DNA from: Paenibacillus tritici
GTDB taxonomy: Bacteria > Bacillota > Bacilli > Paenibacillales > Paenibacillaceae
Direction: 5' to 3'
Length of the DNA stretch: 64,000 nt
NCBI RefSeq assembly: GCF_013204885.1
Contig: NZ_JABMKX010000008.1
Location: 124,001 to 188,000 of the forward strand
Part shown: positions 44,751 to 55,035 of the stretch, piece by piece
Numbering within the stretch: position 1 is the first letter of the stretch
Layout: the number at the start of each line of letters is the position of its first letter
Notes under the pieces: generated by a model
The model's database searches: none
What the model was told of the DNA's origin: nothing
The model's input: only the letters and a program-made list of their open reading frames with translations
Program-made: the position numbers and the translations under genes

Positions 44751-44948
44751 AGCAAGTGGAAAAACGTATCTTAATTTGCCCATTTTAGCGGGTTGGACCG
44801 AAGCAAGTGGAAAAACGGCATTTAATTTCCTGTATTTCCTCGGTTTTGGCTTGTATGAAGAAATTTAAGTGCTGATTTTCCAACTGCTGTCTTAATAGGA
44901 GCCCTTCGTTAATTAGCAAGTGGAGAAAATCCAACTGCTATCCCCGAA
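44751..44948. repeat. Structured repeat, copy B (about 200 bp)
   Basis: Four units: AGCAAGTGGAAAAACGTATC (44751), AGCAAGTGGAAAAACGGCAT (44802), then inverted TGATTTTCCAACTGCT (44873-44888) and the near-palindromic AGCAAGTGGAGAAAATCC (44916 onward). It is in the same orientation as copy A. The remaining 45000-45092 shows no gene. Confidence 0.78.
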
Positions 44949-45092
44949 GGATTCGATATTCATTCGTTTCCATCTATATACATCCTATATACATCAATAA
45001 AGCCCCCCCAGCAGCCGTAACGGCGTCCGAAGGGTCAGGAAAGTAAACTTTAGCGGAAATGAATTGACAAATTTACGTTGTTATCCGATGTT

Positions 45093-46097
45093 TTACACCG
45101 CTGCTTCCTGAATTTTAGCGTCTATAGGACCCTCTGCTGCCGGGGGGTTCTTTTTCTTCATATAGTCGGAGTAGTAGGCGGTTATGATTGGAACGAGAAT
45201 GGAGGTTACGATCACTGAGGCGGCTACGAGCGCTGTTGCTGACTGAGCAGCAGGCAGGAATTCCGGCTTCATGTTCGCCACCAGCATAGGGTTAGCGACA
45301 GCAGCTCCGGCTGTACTGGAGGCTGCCAATCCGGCGGTACCGTTACCACGGCCAATGAATTTGTCGGCCAGGATCAGCGGAATGCCGGTAATAATGATAA
45401 CGACCACGCCAAGCAGGATGCCAAGCAGTCCAGTGTCAACGATCACGCCGAGGTCAATCGAGCTGCCGAGTGCGAAGCCGAAGAAGGGGATGAGGGTCTG
45501 GGTCGCTTTGCCGAAATAAGCACGCAGGTCATGGTCCAGGTTACCCAAGAGGAAGCCGATCAGGAACGGCAGTACCGCGCCGACGAAGAGATGCGGTTCA
45601 AATACAGCAACACCGGTGCTGCCCAGAATGAGCATGGTGACAAGCGGGCCGGATTCAAGTGACATCAGCACGAAGGCACCGGATTCTTCTTTGGTGCCAT
45701 ACTGCTGCATGATGGAAGCGTACAGGCCGCCGTTGGTCATATCCATGGCAGAGATGATGGCGAGGACAGACAGCCCGGCGAAGAAGCCATTTTGTACACC
45801 GCCCTCAGGCAGGAACTGGATTGCAATCAGGGCAACCACCCACGCTACGGCAATCTTGGTCAAAACCAGCGTACCGGATTTACGCAATACCGTTCCGGTT
45901 GCCCTTACATCAATGGCGGCTCCCATACAGAAGAACCATACGGCCAGAATCGGAACGGTTCCAGTCATCAGGCCTTTGGTGAAGCCTCCGAAATATTCGC
46001 CCGCTCCAGGATAAGCGGTGTGAATGATCGCTCCCAGGAACAGCGGGACCAGCATCATTCCGCCGGGAATCCGATCTAGTGTCTTTTTGATTTTCAT
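45093..46097 (-). CDS. kdgT: 2-keto-3-deoxygluconate permease
   Basis: A 334-residue membrane protein of the KDGT family with about ten helices, which imports 2-keto-3-deoxygluconate from pectin breakdown by proton symport. Conserved stretches include [32 protein letters not shown] and [13 protein letters not shown]. It is the last gene of the AraC-sensor/TctC/KdgT unit. No kinase or aldolase for the sugar is in the window. Confidence 0.93.
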   Translation of the reverse strand: MKIKKTLDRIPGGMMLVPLFLGAIIHTAYPGAGEYFGGFTKGLMTGTVPILAVWFFCMGAAIDVRATGTVLRKSGTLVLTKIAVAWVVALIAIQFLPEGGVQNGFFAGLSVLAIISAMDMTNGGLYASIMQQYGTKEESGAFVLMSLESGPLVTMLILGSTGVAVFEPHLFVGAVLPFLIGFLLGNLDHDLRAYFGKATQTLIPFFGFALGSSIDLGVIVDTGLLGILLGVVVIIITGIPLILADKFIGRGNGTAGLAASSTAGAAVANPMLVANMKPEFLPAAQSATALVAASVIVTSILVPIITAYYSDYMKKKNPPAAEGPIDAKIQEAAV

Positions 46098-46160
46098 ATC
46101 ATTATCATACCCTTCTTACTCATGATGAGTGTCTGATGGCGCTTTCACCTTTCCTACAGG

Positions 46161-47174
46161 CTACTTGCGGCTTAGTCCAAGCTCGGGGATCATTCCTGCG
46201 AACAGATCATCGCTCTCCTTAAGCTGCCTGGCGAAAGCCTTGCCATCCTTCACCAGCAGTCCAAGCCCGTTCGAGTTCATATATTCGCGGAATTCCCTGT
46301 CTTCGGTTCCTTTGATAAATGCCCCGGCCAATACCTCCGCGACGGCATCCGGCGTATCCTTCGGTACAGCAAGTCCTCTCCATGTACCTGTGAAGTTCAC
46401 ATGAATTCCGGTCTGCTCTTCCAGGGTCGGCACATCCGGCAGCGCCTCTGAACGCTTGTCCGCATTAACCGCCAGTATCCGCAGCTTCCCTTCATCCACA
46501 TACTTCTTCACCTCGGCGGGACTGACCGGCACCGCGTCCACGAATCCGTCCATCAAGGCGGAGACGGCTGGTCCGGCACCTTCAAAGGGAATATGTGCAA
46601 ACTTCACACCGGTCTCCCGTTCTAAGGTTACGGCGGCTAAGTGCCAAATGCTTCCCGTTCCTGCATTCCCCATTTTCAATTCCTCTGGATGCGCTTTCGC
46701 AAAGTCGAGAAATTCATTGACGTCTTGCCATGGCGCGTCCTGTCTTACGGTAATGGCGGAAGGATCAAAATTCGTCTGTGCGATCGGTTTGAACTTCTCA
46801 TAGGTAATCGGCAGCAGTCCCAGATGGGGAAGAATAGTCAGCTCGGCCGGCAAAAAGGTGACGGTATAGCCATCCCCCTTGGCGTTAGCGCCTTCCATTA
46901 GTCCCACGGAGCCTCCTCCGCCTGTCCGGTTGACCACGATAATCGGCTGGCCCAGTACAGTCTCTGTCGCTTTGGCCAGTGCTCTCGCCGTAATATCTGT
47001 TCCTCCGCCTGCAGCATAAGGTACGATGAGTGTAATCGGCCGCCCGGGAAAATCAGTGCCGGCTTCCTTCCTGTCCGCATTGCCTCTTAACTGCAAGAAG
47101 GTCCATAGAAGGAGCAGGACTACAAGTGCGGATGCTGTCCAGATTCCTATTCGGGTTGTCCGTTTCAAATCCAT
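46161..47174 (-). CDS. Orphan TctC/Bug-type substrate-binding protein
   Basis: A 337-residue extracytoplasmic protein of the tripartite tricarboxylate transporter receptor family. An uncleaved or signal helix (residues 10-30) is followed by FPGRPITLIVPYAAGGGTDITAR, MGNAGTGSIWHLAAV and HIPFEGAGPAVSALM. TctA and TctB membrane subunits are absent. Because it precedes kdgT, it may deliver ligand to KdgT or act as a sensor for the upstream AraC protein (inference). Confidence 0.9.
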   Translation of the reverse strand: MDLKRTTRIGIWTASALVVLLLLWTFLQLRGNADRKEAGTDFPGRPITLIVPYAAGGGTDITARALAKATETVLGQPIIVVNRTGGGGSVGLMEGANAKGDGYTVTFLPAELTILPHLGLLPITYEKFKPIAQTNFDPSAITVRQDAPWQDVNEFLDFAKAHPEELKMGNAGTGSIWHLAAVTLERETGVKFAHIPFEGAGPAVSALMDGFVDAVPVSPAEVKKYVDEGKLRILAVNADKRSEALPDVPTLEEQTGIHVNFTGTWRGLAVPKDTPDAVAEVLAGAFIKGTEDREFREYMNSNGLGLLVKDGKAFARQLKESDDLFAGMIPELGLSRK

Positions 47175-47358
47175 CCCTCTTCTCTAAATAACAGTAATCG
47201 GGCGGCCTGCTGAATCTTGTACTTACGCTTACGTTGGCCTTGCGCCCGCAGCTATCACCCCCGGATTCTTTGAGTATCAGCCGCCCTGAGGGAGGATGTG
47301 AAATTTTTCTCAAATAGAACATTATCGTAACCGGGGGGTTCCCTTCAATCGTATAATC

Positions 47359-49677
47359 TTACTCCGCATCCTCAGAAACCCCGGAATGGCGGGGTTTTGG
47401 CAGATCTGCATACTCTTTGGAAGATTTGCTGTTCTCCCTGAACTTGCCGGGTGTAGTGGATTTGATCTTGCGGAATACCCGGATGAAGCTGTTCTCATTC
47501 TGGTAACCGACCTGCAGGGCAATATCGGCAATTCTCAGACTGCTGTCTAGCAGCAGCTCACAGGCTTTATCCATTCTCAGGTTGGTCAGATAGTCATAAA
47601 TCGTGGTCCCGGTCTCTTCCTTGAAGATCGTACTTACCGAGGATACCCCCATATTCACATGGGAGGCGATATCCTGAAGTCCGATATTGAACTGCAGATT
47701 CTCTTCCATATACTTAATCAGATTCTGTACCAGCAGGAAGTCCTTCGATTGCCGGTGCGTTCCAAAGGCATCTGACAATTGAACGGCAATACTGCATAAC
47801 ATCTGCTCGATCTCGTTAAGATCCATAGTCGCAACCTGATGCCGGGTGTAGTCAGCCAGCTCGGCAGGCACCGGGTATCCTCCGGCAGCGGTTATCTGCA
47901 AAATCTCCTCCAGCAGGTCATCTACTGAGCGGAATACCTTTTGCGGCTGAATTCCCCGCCTGCGGATCTCGGCAGTCCCTCTGCGGACCCACTCTTGTGC
48001 AGCCTTGGCATCCGAAGATCTCAGGGCATTCAGCATTTCCTGCTTCCACACCTCATCAGCAGGTCCGCCGCTCTCTTCATATTTGTTCTCTGCGGGGGAA
48101 TACACCCTTACATGGGCATAACCTTCATATAACCGGTAGGACAGGGCAAGCTGTGCCTCTGAATAAGAACGGGCGATCTGGGCAATCGAGGCGGCCTGCT
48201 CGCCGATGCCGATGGACACCGGGATCTTCAGCACTTCCAGCATAGTAGCCGCCAGCTTCCGGGCATCTGCGTACAGCTCCTTCTCTTCCCGGCCTGCCGC
48301 TTGCAGCAGGATGACGAGACTATCCTGCTGCGGTGCAGCGATGACGGTCCGCCACGAAGCTTCGAAGGTTTCGTAGGCCATATTGATCATCGCATATTTG
48401 AGCAGCAATTGATCCTCTTCAATGAAGCCTGCAGACCACTGGGTATGCCGGTCTATGGATAAGGCGAGCAGCTCAAACGGACCTTCCCTCCAGCCGGCAA
48501 AGTAATGCTCAAACCTCGTCTGCGTCTCCTGGGTGCCGATGCTTCTTGTGATCAGATCCTGCAGGAATTTGGAGCGCAGCTCAGGAAGACTCCAGTCCGC
48601 TACCAGTGATTTACTCCGAAAATCACCGACCAGCTTGCCGATCACCGGCTCCAGATCATACAGCCCGCCCTGCCCGGCTGCCTTCTGTTCGGGGAACAGC
48701 AGCTTATTAATCCGTTTGAGCGGCCGGAAGGCCGCGAAATTGTAATAATAAATGGCGGCAAGGCCCACAGCAATAGAGATCAGTGACAGCATCAGCATCA
48801 TATTGCGGGCAATCTTCACATTCTTCAGCAACTGCTCCATCGGCACCAGCGACAGCAGCCGCCAGCCGGTCACATTGGAGAAGGTCTGATTAGCCATGTA
48901 GGCCTGGCCTCCAACATTAACATGGGCAAAGGGGCTGACATCAATAGCCTTCAGCACATGCTCCAGCTCCGCCAGCGGAAACGGAAGATTCAGCTTGGGA
49001 TAGATCAGCTCCCCCTCCAGGTTGTATACCAGCTGGTAGTTGGACAGATGGGTATACATTTTGGAGAAAAGCGTATCGTAATCAAGATCAATCAGCACGG
49101 CACCGGTCACTTCACCGTTCTCCACCACCGGCCGGGCCAGCGACAGCAGCTCTGTCTCACCGGGGCGGGAATCGGTGCCGGTATACAGTCTTCTTTTGAT
49201 CAGAAGCGGCTTCTCCTTAATCTCACCGATCCAGGACTCCCACTCATGATCCGCCGCCTCCCGCCAGGACGGGGAATAGCCATAGCTGCTGGAGAGTACA
49301 GACTGATCCTTAAATTTAATCACGCTGATCGCATGGATATCCGGCTCTGTCGCCAGTGCCTTAAGATATTCCTGCGCCGCGGAAGCTTTCCCGGTATTAT
49401 CCGCTGCTACGGCAGCTATATAATTCAGCACGGCGGGATGAAAGGCTAACTCGACCGCCTTGTTATCGGATTCCCGGAAGGCCCGGTTTGTCACATCCAC
49501 GTTAATCTGCAAAAGCTCAATATTCGGCGTATTCAGCTCGGTATCCAGTGCATTGCGGTACTCTCTGTAGGAGAAGGAACCAATCATAGTAATCAGCAGC
49601 GAAACCCCGGCGGTCAGCATCAGAATGAGCCGGCTCTGTTTGTTGTTTAGCAGATATTTCAATTTAAATCGCAGCAT
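47359..49677 (-). CDS. Membrane-bound AraC-family regulator with extracellular Cache-like sensor
   Basis: A 772-residue YesN/YtdP-like protein. Helix 1 (about 18-38) and helix 2 (about 290-312) flank an extracellular sensor region. A central cytoplasmic region and a C-terminal AraC double HTH (LQDIASHVNMGVSSVSTIFK and IADIALQVGYQNENSFIRVF) follow. It reads an external ligand and presumably activates the TctC/KdgT genes downstream. Confidence 0.92.
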   Translation of the reverse strand: MLRFKLKYLLNNKQSRLILMLTAGVSLLITMIGSFSYREYRNALDTELNTPNIELLQINVDVTNRAFRESDNKAVELAFHPAVLNYIAAVAADNTGKASAAQEYLKALATEPDIHAISVIKFKDQSVLSSSYGYSPSWREAADHEWESWIGEIKEKPLLIKRRLYTGTDSRPGETELLSLARPVVENGEVTGAVLIDLDYDTLFSKMYTHLSNYQLVYNLEGELIYPKLNLPFPLAELEHVLKAIDVSPFAHVNVGGQAYMANQTFSNVTGWRLLSLVPMEQLLKNVKIARNMMLMLSLISIAVGLAAIYYYNFAAFRPLKRINKLLFPEQKAAGQGGLYDLEPVIGKLVGDFRSKSLVADWSLPELRSKFLQDLITRSIGTQETQTRFEHYFAGWREGPFELLALSIDRHTQWSAGFIEEDQLLLKYAMINMAYETFEASWRTVIAAPQQDSLVILLQAAGREEKELYADARKLAATMLEVLKIPVSIGIGEQAASIAQIARSYSEAQLALSYRLYEGYAHVRVYSPAENKYEESGGPADEVWKQEMLNALRSSDAKAAQEWVRRGTAEIRRRGIQPQKVFRSVDDLLEEILQITAAGGYPVPAELADYTRHQVATMDLNEIEQMLCSIAVQLSDAFGTHRQSKDFLLVQNLIKYMEENLQFNIGLQDIASHVNMGVSSVSTIFKEETGTTIYDYLTNLRMDKACELLLDSSLRIADIALQVGYQNENSFIRVFRKIKSTTPGKFRENSKSSKEYADLPKPRHSGVSEDAE

Positions 49678-49857
49678 TCCTGTAGCTTCATCCTTCCAGA
49701 TTCTCTCTAGGTCGTAGACCTTAGAGTAGCATGTTCACCTATACTTCAATATGGAGCATGTCATACCCTTTATGATTTTAGACTTTTCAGGGTAAGCCTA
49801 CGCAAAAATGATATAATTGAACTCTGAATACCAATCTGCTACAGGAGAACGATAGCG

Positions 49858-51489
49858 ATGCAGCCAACTTACATGGACGATGCCGGGTGGGACAAGCTCA
49901 TCTCGGAGGTAGCCCAATCTTTCGATGATCTGACCCTGAAACGGGGATTTCAATATTATAAACAAAAACGCCTGCACGCCTTCAAGATGATGACAGACCG
50001 GGAAATCATGTGCATTGTAGAGGGCCGGGAAGATTATGTCACAGCGGTTAAGCTGGACCATCTGCCGGAGAGCCGCTGCGGTTGTCCCGTATCCGGGATG
50101 TGTAAGCATATGGCCGCTGTGCTGATGCAGTATGCGGAGGATCAGGAGCGGCCTGTGCATTCCATTGCCAATGCCAAGGCGCTTGTAGACCGGCCTAAGA
50201 TCCCTGCCAAGGCTCCCGCCGTTCCGGGACGGCGCGGCGAACAACTGAAGAAGCTGGCCGCGCTGATTCCCGGGGCTACCGTGCAGCAGTGGCGTGAGTA
50301 CATGGCACTTATTCTGGAGCCGTTGATCCATACAGTGCGTAACCCGCAATATGCCGACCGGGGGCTGGCCGCCATCACCGGGGCTGCGCCCAAGCTGTCT
50401 CCCGCTGCCGGCAAGCTGTTCAAGCTTCATGCCCATCTCTGTGTACTGGAGAGCCTGATTAAGCCGGGAGGACAGCCGCTGGCAGCAGGCCTCTCCACCC
50501 TCAGCTATTCGGTCGGCTACTACACCTCCATTGCCGTATCCGATCTGCAAAAGCAAATCCTCCAGATGATGAAGCAAAGTCTGCCGCTGGCCGAAGCCCC
50601 CGAAGAATGGCCCAGAGTCTACGATACGATTGCCTATCTGCGGGGCGAGATGCTGGCTGAGGTCCGTGACCGTTCAAGGGAACAGCCTTATCTCGCTAAC
50701 TGTTATTCCCTGCTGTGGAACCATTGGATTACACCAAATCTAAGCGGACCGGAGCTGTATGCCAAGGAGCTTGTGGAGCTGAAGCAGGCAGGGGAAGCGT
50801 TAAGCACCTCTGCTTCCCGCCATGCCCTGCTGCTGGCGGAGAGCCGGATGCATGTGTTCCTTCACGAGGATGCCGCCGCTATGGAGAAGCTGCGCACCGC
50901 AGCCGAGCATCCCGGGCTGCACCCGCAAGAGGTGATGGACTTCCTCTCTCCACTGGCTGGGGCCCGGCAGTGGGAGCGGCTTACAGACTGGCTGGCTGTG
51001 ACCGGACCGCTGCTAAGCAGCAGGCTGTACAATCTGCAGGATTATGCCGAATACTGGGACGATGCCATCCATTATCTGCCCGAAGCGGAGCCCCGGATGT
51101 GGGAGACGCTATCCGGTATGCTGCCGCTGTCGCGCGAGATCTATGAGGAACAGCTCCTGGCCTACGGCAAATGGCAGGAATGGATGGATATACAGCTATC
51201 CTCCGGACACCGGCCTGCCGACTTCCGGGTAAGCGATCTGCAGCCGGTAGAGAAGAATGCACCGGAGCTGCTTCTGCCGTTCTATCATCAGGCGGTGGAA
51301 CGATTCGTGCTGGAGAAGAACCGGCATAGCTACAAAGCGGCCGTGAAGCTGCTGAAGCGTCTTGCCAAGCTGTATAAAAAAACAAAACGCGAAGCGCGCT
51401 GGAACGAGTTCCTGGACGGTTTTCTGGACAGGCACAGCCGGCTGCGCGCCCTTCAGGAGGAGCTGCGGAAAGGAAAACTGATTCCATGA
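49858..51489 (+). CDS. ywqB: SWIM zinc-finger protein, YwqB-like
   Basis: A 543-residue protein with an N-terminal SWIM zinc finger (CGCPVSGMCKHMAAVL, residues 76-91; Cys-x-Cys and Cys-x-His ligands). The rest is helical and repetitive, rich in Leu and Ala. The stop overlaps the start of the SNF2 helicase (ATGA), so the pair works together, as ywqB/ywqA do in Bacillus subtilis. SWIM domains bind DNA or proteins. The precise cell role is unknown. Confidence 0.88.
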   Translation: MQPTYMDDAGWDKLISEVAQSFDDLTLKRGFQYYKQKRLHAFKMMTDREIMCIVEGREDYVTAVKLDHLPESRCGCPVSGMCKHMAAVLMQYAEDQERPVHSIANAKALVDRPKIPAKAPAVPGRRGEQLKKLAALIPGATVQQWREYMALILEPLIHTVRNPQYADRGLAAITGAAPKLSPAAGKLFKLHAHLCVLESLIKPGGQPLAAGLSTLSYSVGYYTSIAVSDLQKQILQMMKQSLPLAEAPEEWPRVYDTIAYLRGEMLAEVRDRSREQPYLANCYSLLWNHWITPNLSGPELYAKELVELKQAGEALSTSASRHALLLAESRMHVFLHEDAAAMEKLRTAAEHPGLHPQEVMDFLSPLAGARQWERLTDWLAVTGPLLSSRLYNLQDYAEYWDDAIHYLPEAEPRMWETLSGMLPLSREIYEEQLLAYGKWQEWMDIQLSSGHRPADFRVSDLQPVEKNAPELLLPFYHQAVERFVLEKNRHSYKAAVKLLKRLAKLYKKTKREARWNEFLDGFLDRHSRLRALQEELRKGKLIP

Positions 51490-54400
51490 ATACAATGATG
51501 CGCAATATTACGGTCCAGCTCGCTTTGAGCCAGTATGGGGACGCGCTGATCTATGGCGTGGATGACCGGGATGATTATGTTCCCGGTGTCCAGCTCAAGC
51601 AGCTGCTGTTCGCCTGGCATGAAGAATCCTTCTACGGCACGGAGCTTAGTCTCTCGAAGGCCGATGAAGTGGAGCTGATCGTGCTTCCTGCGGAGCAGGT
51701 CCTTCCGTTCTTCGCCGGCCTCCGGCTGCTCCGGCATGTCGGCTGGAGCTGGCAGGGCGATGCGAAGCTGTTAACCCGGCTGGCCCCGCTGCTGGCGGGC
51801 GTACTGGAGTCTAAACAGTATGCCCCCAGCCTCCCGGCCTACCGTGAAGGCCAGCTCCGCTGGACCTGGGGGGAGCAGGCGCTGGCGGAAGCCGCCGAAG
51901 CGAACTGGGACGATGCAGCGGCGCTGCACAGTCTCCAGGAGCGCAGCGGGTTCACCGAAGGGCTGCAGGCCGCCTTCTCTGCGGCGGTCTTCCAGCGGTA
52001 TTACAGCATCGAGGCGCAGGCCGGTGACCTGCGCAGTGAATTCCCGCTGCTGTTCAGCGGGAACCCGGCCGCAGCGGCCGGGATGGACGAAGACAGCTGG
52101 CTGATGTCCATCGGCTGGAAGGCAGACACCGCGCCGTTCCGGCCGGTGGTGCAGCTGCTCGAGCCTGACGATGAGCTGCCGCACTGGCGGCTCCAGCTTC
52201 TCTTGCAGGACAAGCGCGACGAGTCCGCGCTTGTGCCGCTGCGGCTCACCGGGGACGGCGAGCCGCACGGCGATTGGCCCGATGCGTGGACAGAGCATGT
52301 CCACGAGCGGGCGGGCGGGTGGCTGTCACGGTTGCGTGACAGCCTGCCGGAGCACATCGGGCGCGGGGCCGATGTGCTGGCAGAGCCGCTGAGCGACGCG
52401 GTCGCGTGGCGGTTCCTCACGGCCGACAGCCGGCTCCTGCTGGAGGCCGGCTGGCAGGTGCTGCTGCCGGCGTGGTGGGAAGCCGCCAGCCGCAGGAAGC
52501 CGCGCCTGCGCGCGAAGATCAGCTCCGGCACCGCCGAGGGCAGCCGCGGGCAGTCGCTGTTCGGTCTTGATGCGCTCGTCGATTTCGACTGGCGCATCTC
52601 CATCGGCGACGCCGACCTGTCGGAGGCGGAGTTCGCCGACCTCGTGGCGCGCGGGGAACGCCTCGTCCAGTTCCGCGGCAGATGGATTCCGCTGGACCCT
52701 GCGCTGCTGGCGCAGATTCAGCGGGCCATGGCCGGGATGGACAAATCACGCGGCTTATCCTTCCAGGATGTGCTGCAGCTGCACCTGCTGAACAGCGGGG
52801 CAGACGGCGATTCGGAGGAAGCGGACGCGCTGCGTGCGGAGGAAGAAGCTGAACGCGTCCGGCTGGAGGTCGAGCTGAACGAGCATCTGGTGACGCTGAT
52901 CGGCCAGCTCGGGCAGCGCAGCCAGTGGCCGAAGCCGGAGATTCCGGCCGGTCTGCATGCCGAGCTTCGCAGCTACCAGCATGAAGGCTTCGCCTGGCTG
53001 GTGTTCCTGCGCCGCTTCGGCCTTGGCGCTTGCCTGGCCGATGATATGGGGCTCGGCAAGACAGTGCAGCTGATTGCTTACCTGCTCCACTTGAAGGAGC
53101 AGGAGGCGGAAGCGGCTGCTTCCGGCGCACCCGTAGCCCGGCGGCAGACCGAGCCGGCCGGATGGCCTTCGCTGATCATCTGCCCGACCTCGGTGCTCGG
53201 CAACTGGCAGAAGGAGCTGCAGCGCTTCGCGCCTTCCCTGAACGTGATGCTTCACTACGGAAGCAGACGGCTGGATGCCGGATATTTCTACGGCGCTGCT
53301 TCGCAGGCGGATGTGATCCTCACCTCCTACGCGACCGCAGCGCTGGACCAGGAACTGCTGAAGCAGTTCACCTGGGCTACCGTATGCCTGGATGAAGCGC
53401 AGAATATCAAGAATGCCGGAACGAAGCAGTCCGCTGCGGTACGCAGCTTCCCGGCCCTGCACCGGATTGCCCTGACCGGGACCCCGATTGAGAACAGGCT
53501 GTCTGAGCTGTGGTCAATCTACGATTTCATCACGCCGGGATACCTGGGCAGTCCCAAGGGGTTCCAGGACCGGTTCGCAAATGCCATTGAGAAGGAACGG
53601 AATGCCGAGCGGACCGCAGATTTGCAGCGGCTGGTCAAGCCGTTCATGCTGCGCCGCAAGAAGAAGGACCCGGCGATTCAGCTCGACCTGCCGGATAAGA
53701 ATGAGATGAAGACCTATATTAACCTGACTGCCGAGCAAGCCGCTCTCTACGACCAGAATGTGAACAGCCTGCTCGAACGGATGCAGAAGCTGGAGGGCAT
53801 TGAACGCAAGGGGGCCATTCTCGCCGCCTTGACCAGCCTGAAGCAGCTCTGCGACCACCCGATGCTGCTGACCAAGGAGGCGCTGCCTGAGCCGGAGGCG
53901 GGCCATGTTCTGGATACCAGCGCCTTGATCGAACGCTCCGCCAAGCTGGAACGGCTGCTGGCGATGGTCCGTGAGCTGCGCGAAGAGAATGAGCGCTGCC
54001 TGATCTTCACCCAGTATGTCGGCATGGGCAAGATGCTCCAGGCCGTACTCCAGCAGGAGCTGCAGGAACCGGTGCTGTACCTGAACGGCAGCACCCCGAA
54101 GAGCACACGTGACCGCATGATTGAGCGGTTCCAGGCGCCCGCGCCGCCCGCAGGCGAAGCCGCGGCCAATGCCGCCCGATATCAGCCGTCCGATCAGCCG
54201 AATGTATTCATTCTCTCGCTCAAAGCAGGCGGGGTCGGACTCAACCTGACGGCTGCCAATCATGTGTTCCACTTCGACCGCTGGTGGAATCCGGCAGTGG
54301 AGAACCAGGCCACCGACCGGGCCTACCGCATGGGCCAGACCCGGGATGTGCAGGTGCACAAGTTCATCTCGCTCGGTACGCTGGAGGAGAAGATTGACGA

Positions 54401-54524
54401 GATGCTGGAGAGCAAGCAGCAGCTCAGCGACGATGTAATCTCCGGCTCCGAAGGCTGGATCACCGAGCTGTCTACAGATGCCCTGAAGGATCTGTTCACG
54501 CTGCGCCGGGAATGGGTAGGATAG
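51486..54524 (+). CDS. ywqA: SNF2-family DNA-dependent ATPase, YwqA-like
   Basis: A 1012-residue translocase. An N-terminal SNF2-associated region (about 1-450) precedes the helicase core: DDMGLGKTVQ (about 518), DEAQNIKN (about 638), TGTPIENRLSELWS, and the C-terminal lobe with IFTQYVGMG, KAGGVGLNLT and QATDRAYRMGQTRDV. It moves along DNA and may displace proteins such as RNA polymerase. The 4-nt overlap with the SWIM gene suggests a complex of both. Confidence 0.93.
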   Translation: MNTMMRNITVQLALSQYGDALIYGVDDRDDYVPGVQLKQLLFAWHEESFYGTELSLSKADEVELIVLPAEQVLPFFAGLRLLRHVGWSWQGDAKLLTRLAPLLAGVLESKQYAPSLPAYREGQLRWTWGEQALAEAAEANWDDAAALHSLQERSGFTEGLQAAFSAAVFQRYYSIEAQAGDLRSEFPLLFSGNPAAAAGMDEDSWLMSIGWKADTAPFRPVVQLLEPDDELPHWRLQLLLQDKRDESALVPLRLTGDGEPHGDWPDAWTEHVHERAGGWLSRLRDSLPEHIGRGADVLAEPLSDAVAWRFLTADSRLLLEAGWQVLLPAWWEAASRRKPRLRAKISSGTAEGSRGQSLFGLDALVDFDWRISIGDADLSEAEFADLVARGERLVQFRGRWIPLDPALLAQIQRAMAGMDKSRGLSFQDVLQLHLLNSGADGDSEEADALRAEEEAERVRLEVELNEHLVTLIGQLGQRSQWPKPEIPAGLHAELRSYQHEGFAWLVFLRRFGLGACLADDMGLGKTVQLIAYLLHLKEQEAEAAASGAPVARRQTEPAGWPSLIICPTSVLGNWQKELQRFAPSLNVMLHYGSRRLDAGYFYGAASQADVILTSYATAALDQELLKQFTWATVCLDEAQNIKNAGTKQSAAVRSFPALHRIALTGTPIENRLSELWSIYDFITPGYLGSPKGFQDRFANAIEKERNAERTADLQRLVKPFMLRRKKKDPAIQLDLPDKNEMKTYINLTAEQAALYDQNVNSLLERMQKLEGIERKGAILAALTSLKQLCDHPMLLTKEALPEPEAGHVLDTSALIERSAKLERLLAMVRELREENERCLIFTQYVGMGKMLQAVLQQELQEPVLYLNGSTPKSTRDRMIERFQAPAPPAGEAAANAARYQPSDQPNVFILSLKAGGVGLNLTAANHVFHFDRWWNPAVENQATDRAYRMGQTRDVQVHKFISLGTLEEKIDEMLESKQQLSDDVISGSEGWITELSTDALKDLFTLRREWVG

Positions 54525-54566
54525 GATGGGATCAGAAGCTTCTGGCCCATTCAGAACTGGGGGTTG

Positions 54567-54595
54567 TTGCCAGATCAGGACCGGTGTGCTAAAAT
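54567..54595 (+). promoter_or_regulatory. Promoter of the hflX leader
   Basis: TTGCCA (54567-54572), 17 nt, TAAAAT (54590-54595); transcription should start near 54602. This gives a leader of about 495 nt before hflX. Confidence 0.7.
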
Positions 54596-54627
54596 CAACT
54601 TAACTTTTTTAGAACGGAGGGTTGCGT

Positions 54628-54666
54628 GTGATAGACTATATCCGGATTCGTACTTTACGCGGCTAA
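54628..54666 (+). CDS. Leader peptide with an Arg-x-Arg motif upstream of hflX
   Basis: CGGAGG (54615-54620) precedes a GTG start by 7 nt. The 12-codon frame reads MIDYIRIRTLRG and ends in TAA. Arg6-Ile7-Arg8 matches the R/K-x-R/K motif at which macrolides are known to stall ribosomes (as in ErmDL). The perfect promoter/ribosome-site spacing and the terminator before hflX make a regulatory leader peptide likely. Confidence 0.65.
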   Translation: MIDYIRIRTLRG

Positions 54667-55035
54667 TTACATTCTCATAGCGCGAAAGCTCTGCCTTGTG
54701 CAGAGGACTCAGGATAGGTCTGTCCATAAATAGCAACCCATAAGCATTGCATTCCATAGATAATACCTGCTAATCCGCTGCCGTGCAGCCGGTAACCAAA
54801 ACCGTTACACTGTCCTTATATGAGGGTTTCTCCTCCTATTCAGGATAATTTGTACCGGCATCAAGGAACCGGGGTACCGGCAGGATATGCAGGTATGCCT
54901 CTTGGCCGCCGGAATTTCCACCCTCCGGCTGCGGTTCTGTACTTCATGGTGTCTATGGATATGCCGGGCTGTATAGCTGCTCCCGTATAGCGGGCTATAC
55001 TTGGACCTTATTCTGTTGTTCCTCAATTTACTGGT
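54667..55035 (+). other. Structured hflX leader RNA with alternative pairings
   Basis: CTCTGC-CTTGT-GCAGAG (54689-54705) forms a hairpin. Within it, TGCCTTGTGC can also pair, with one bulge, to the 5' arm of the attenuator (GCACAGGCA), which would act as an antiterminator. Two direct copies of GTATAGC (54971, 54985) compete for one GCTATAC (54994-55000). No other gene is seen here. Confidence 0.5.

Noticed and set aside
42431..44948. Spaced repeats as a CRISPR array
   Set aside because: Only four diverged units per copy, two of them inverted, irregular spacing and no cas genes.
49858..54524. SWIM protein plus SNF2 helicase as a phage-defence module
   Set aside because: The pair corresponds to the widespread ywqB/ywqA genes, and no nuclease, methylase or other defence gene is near.
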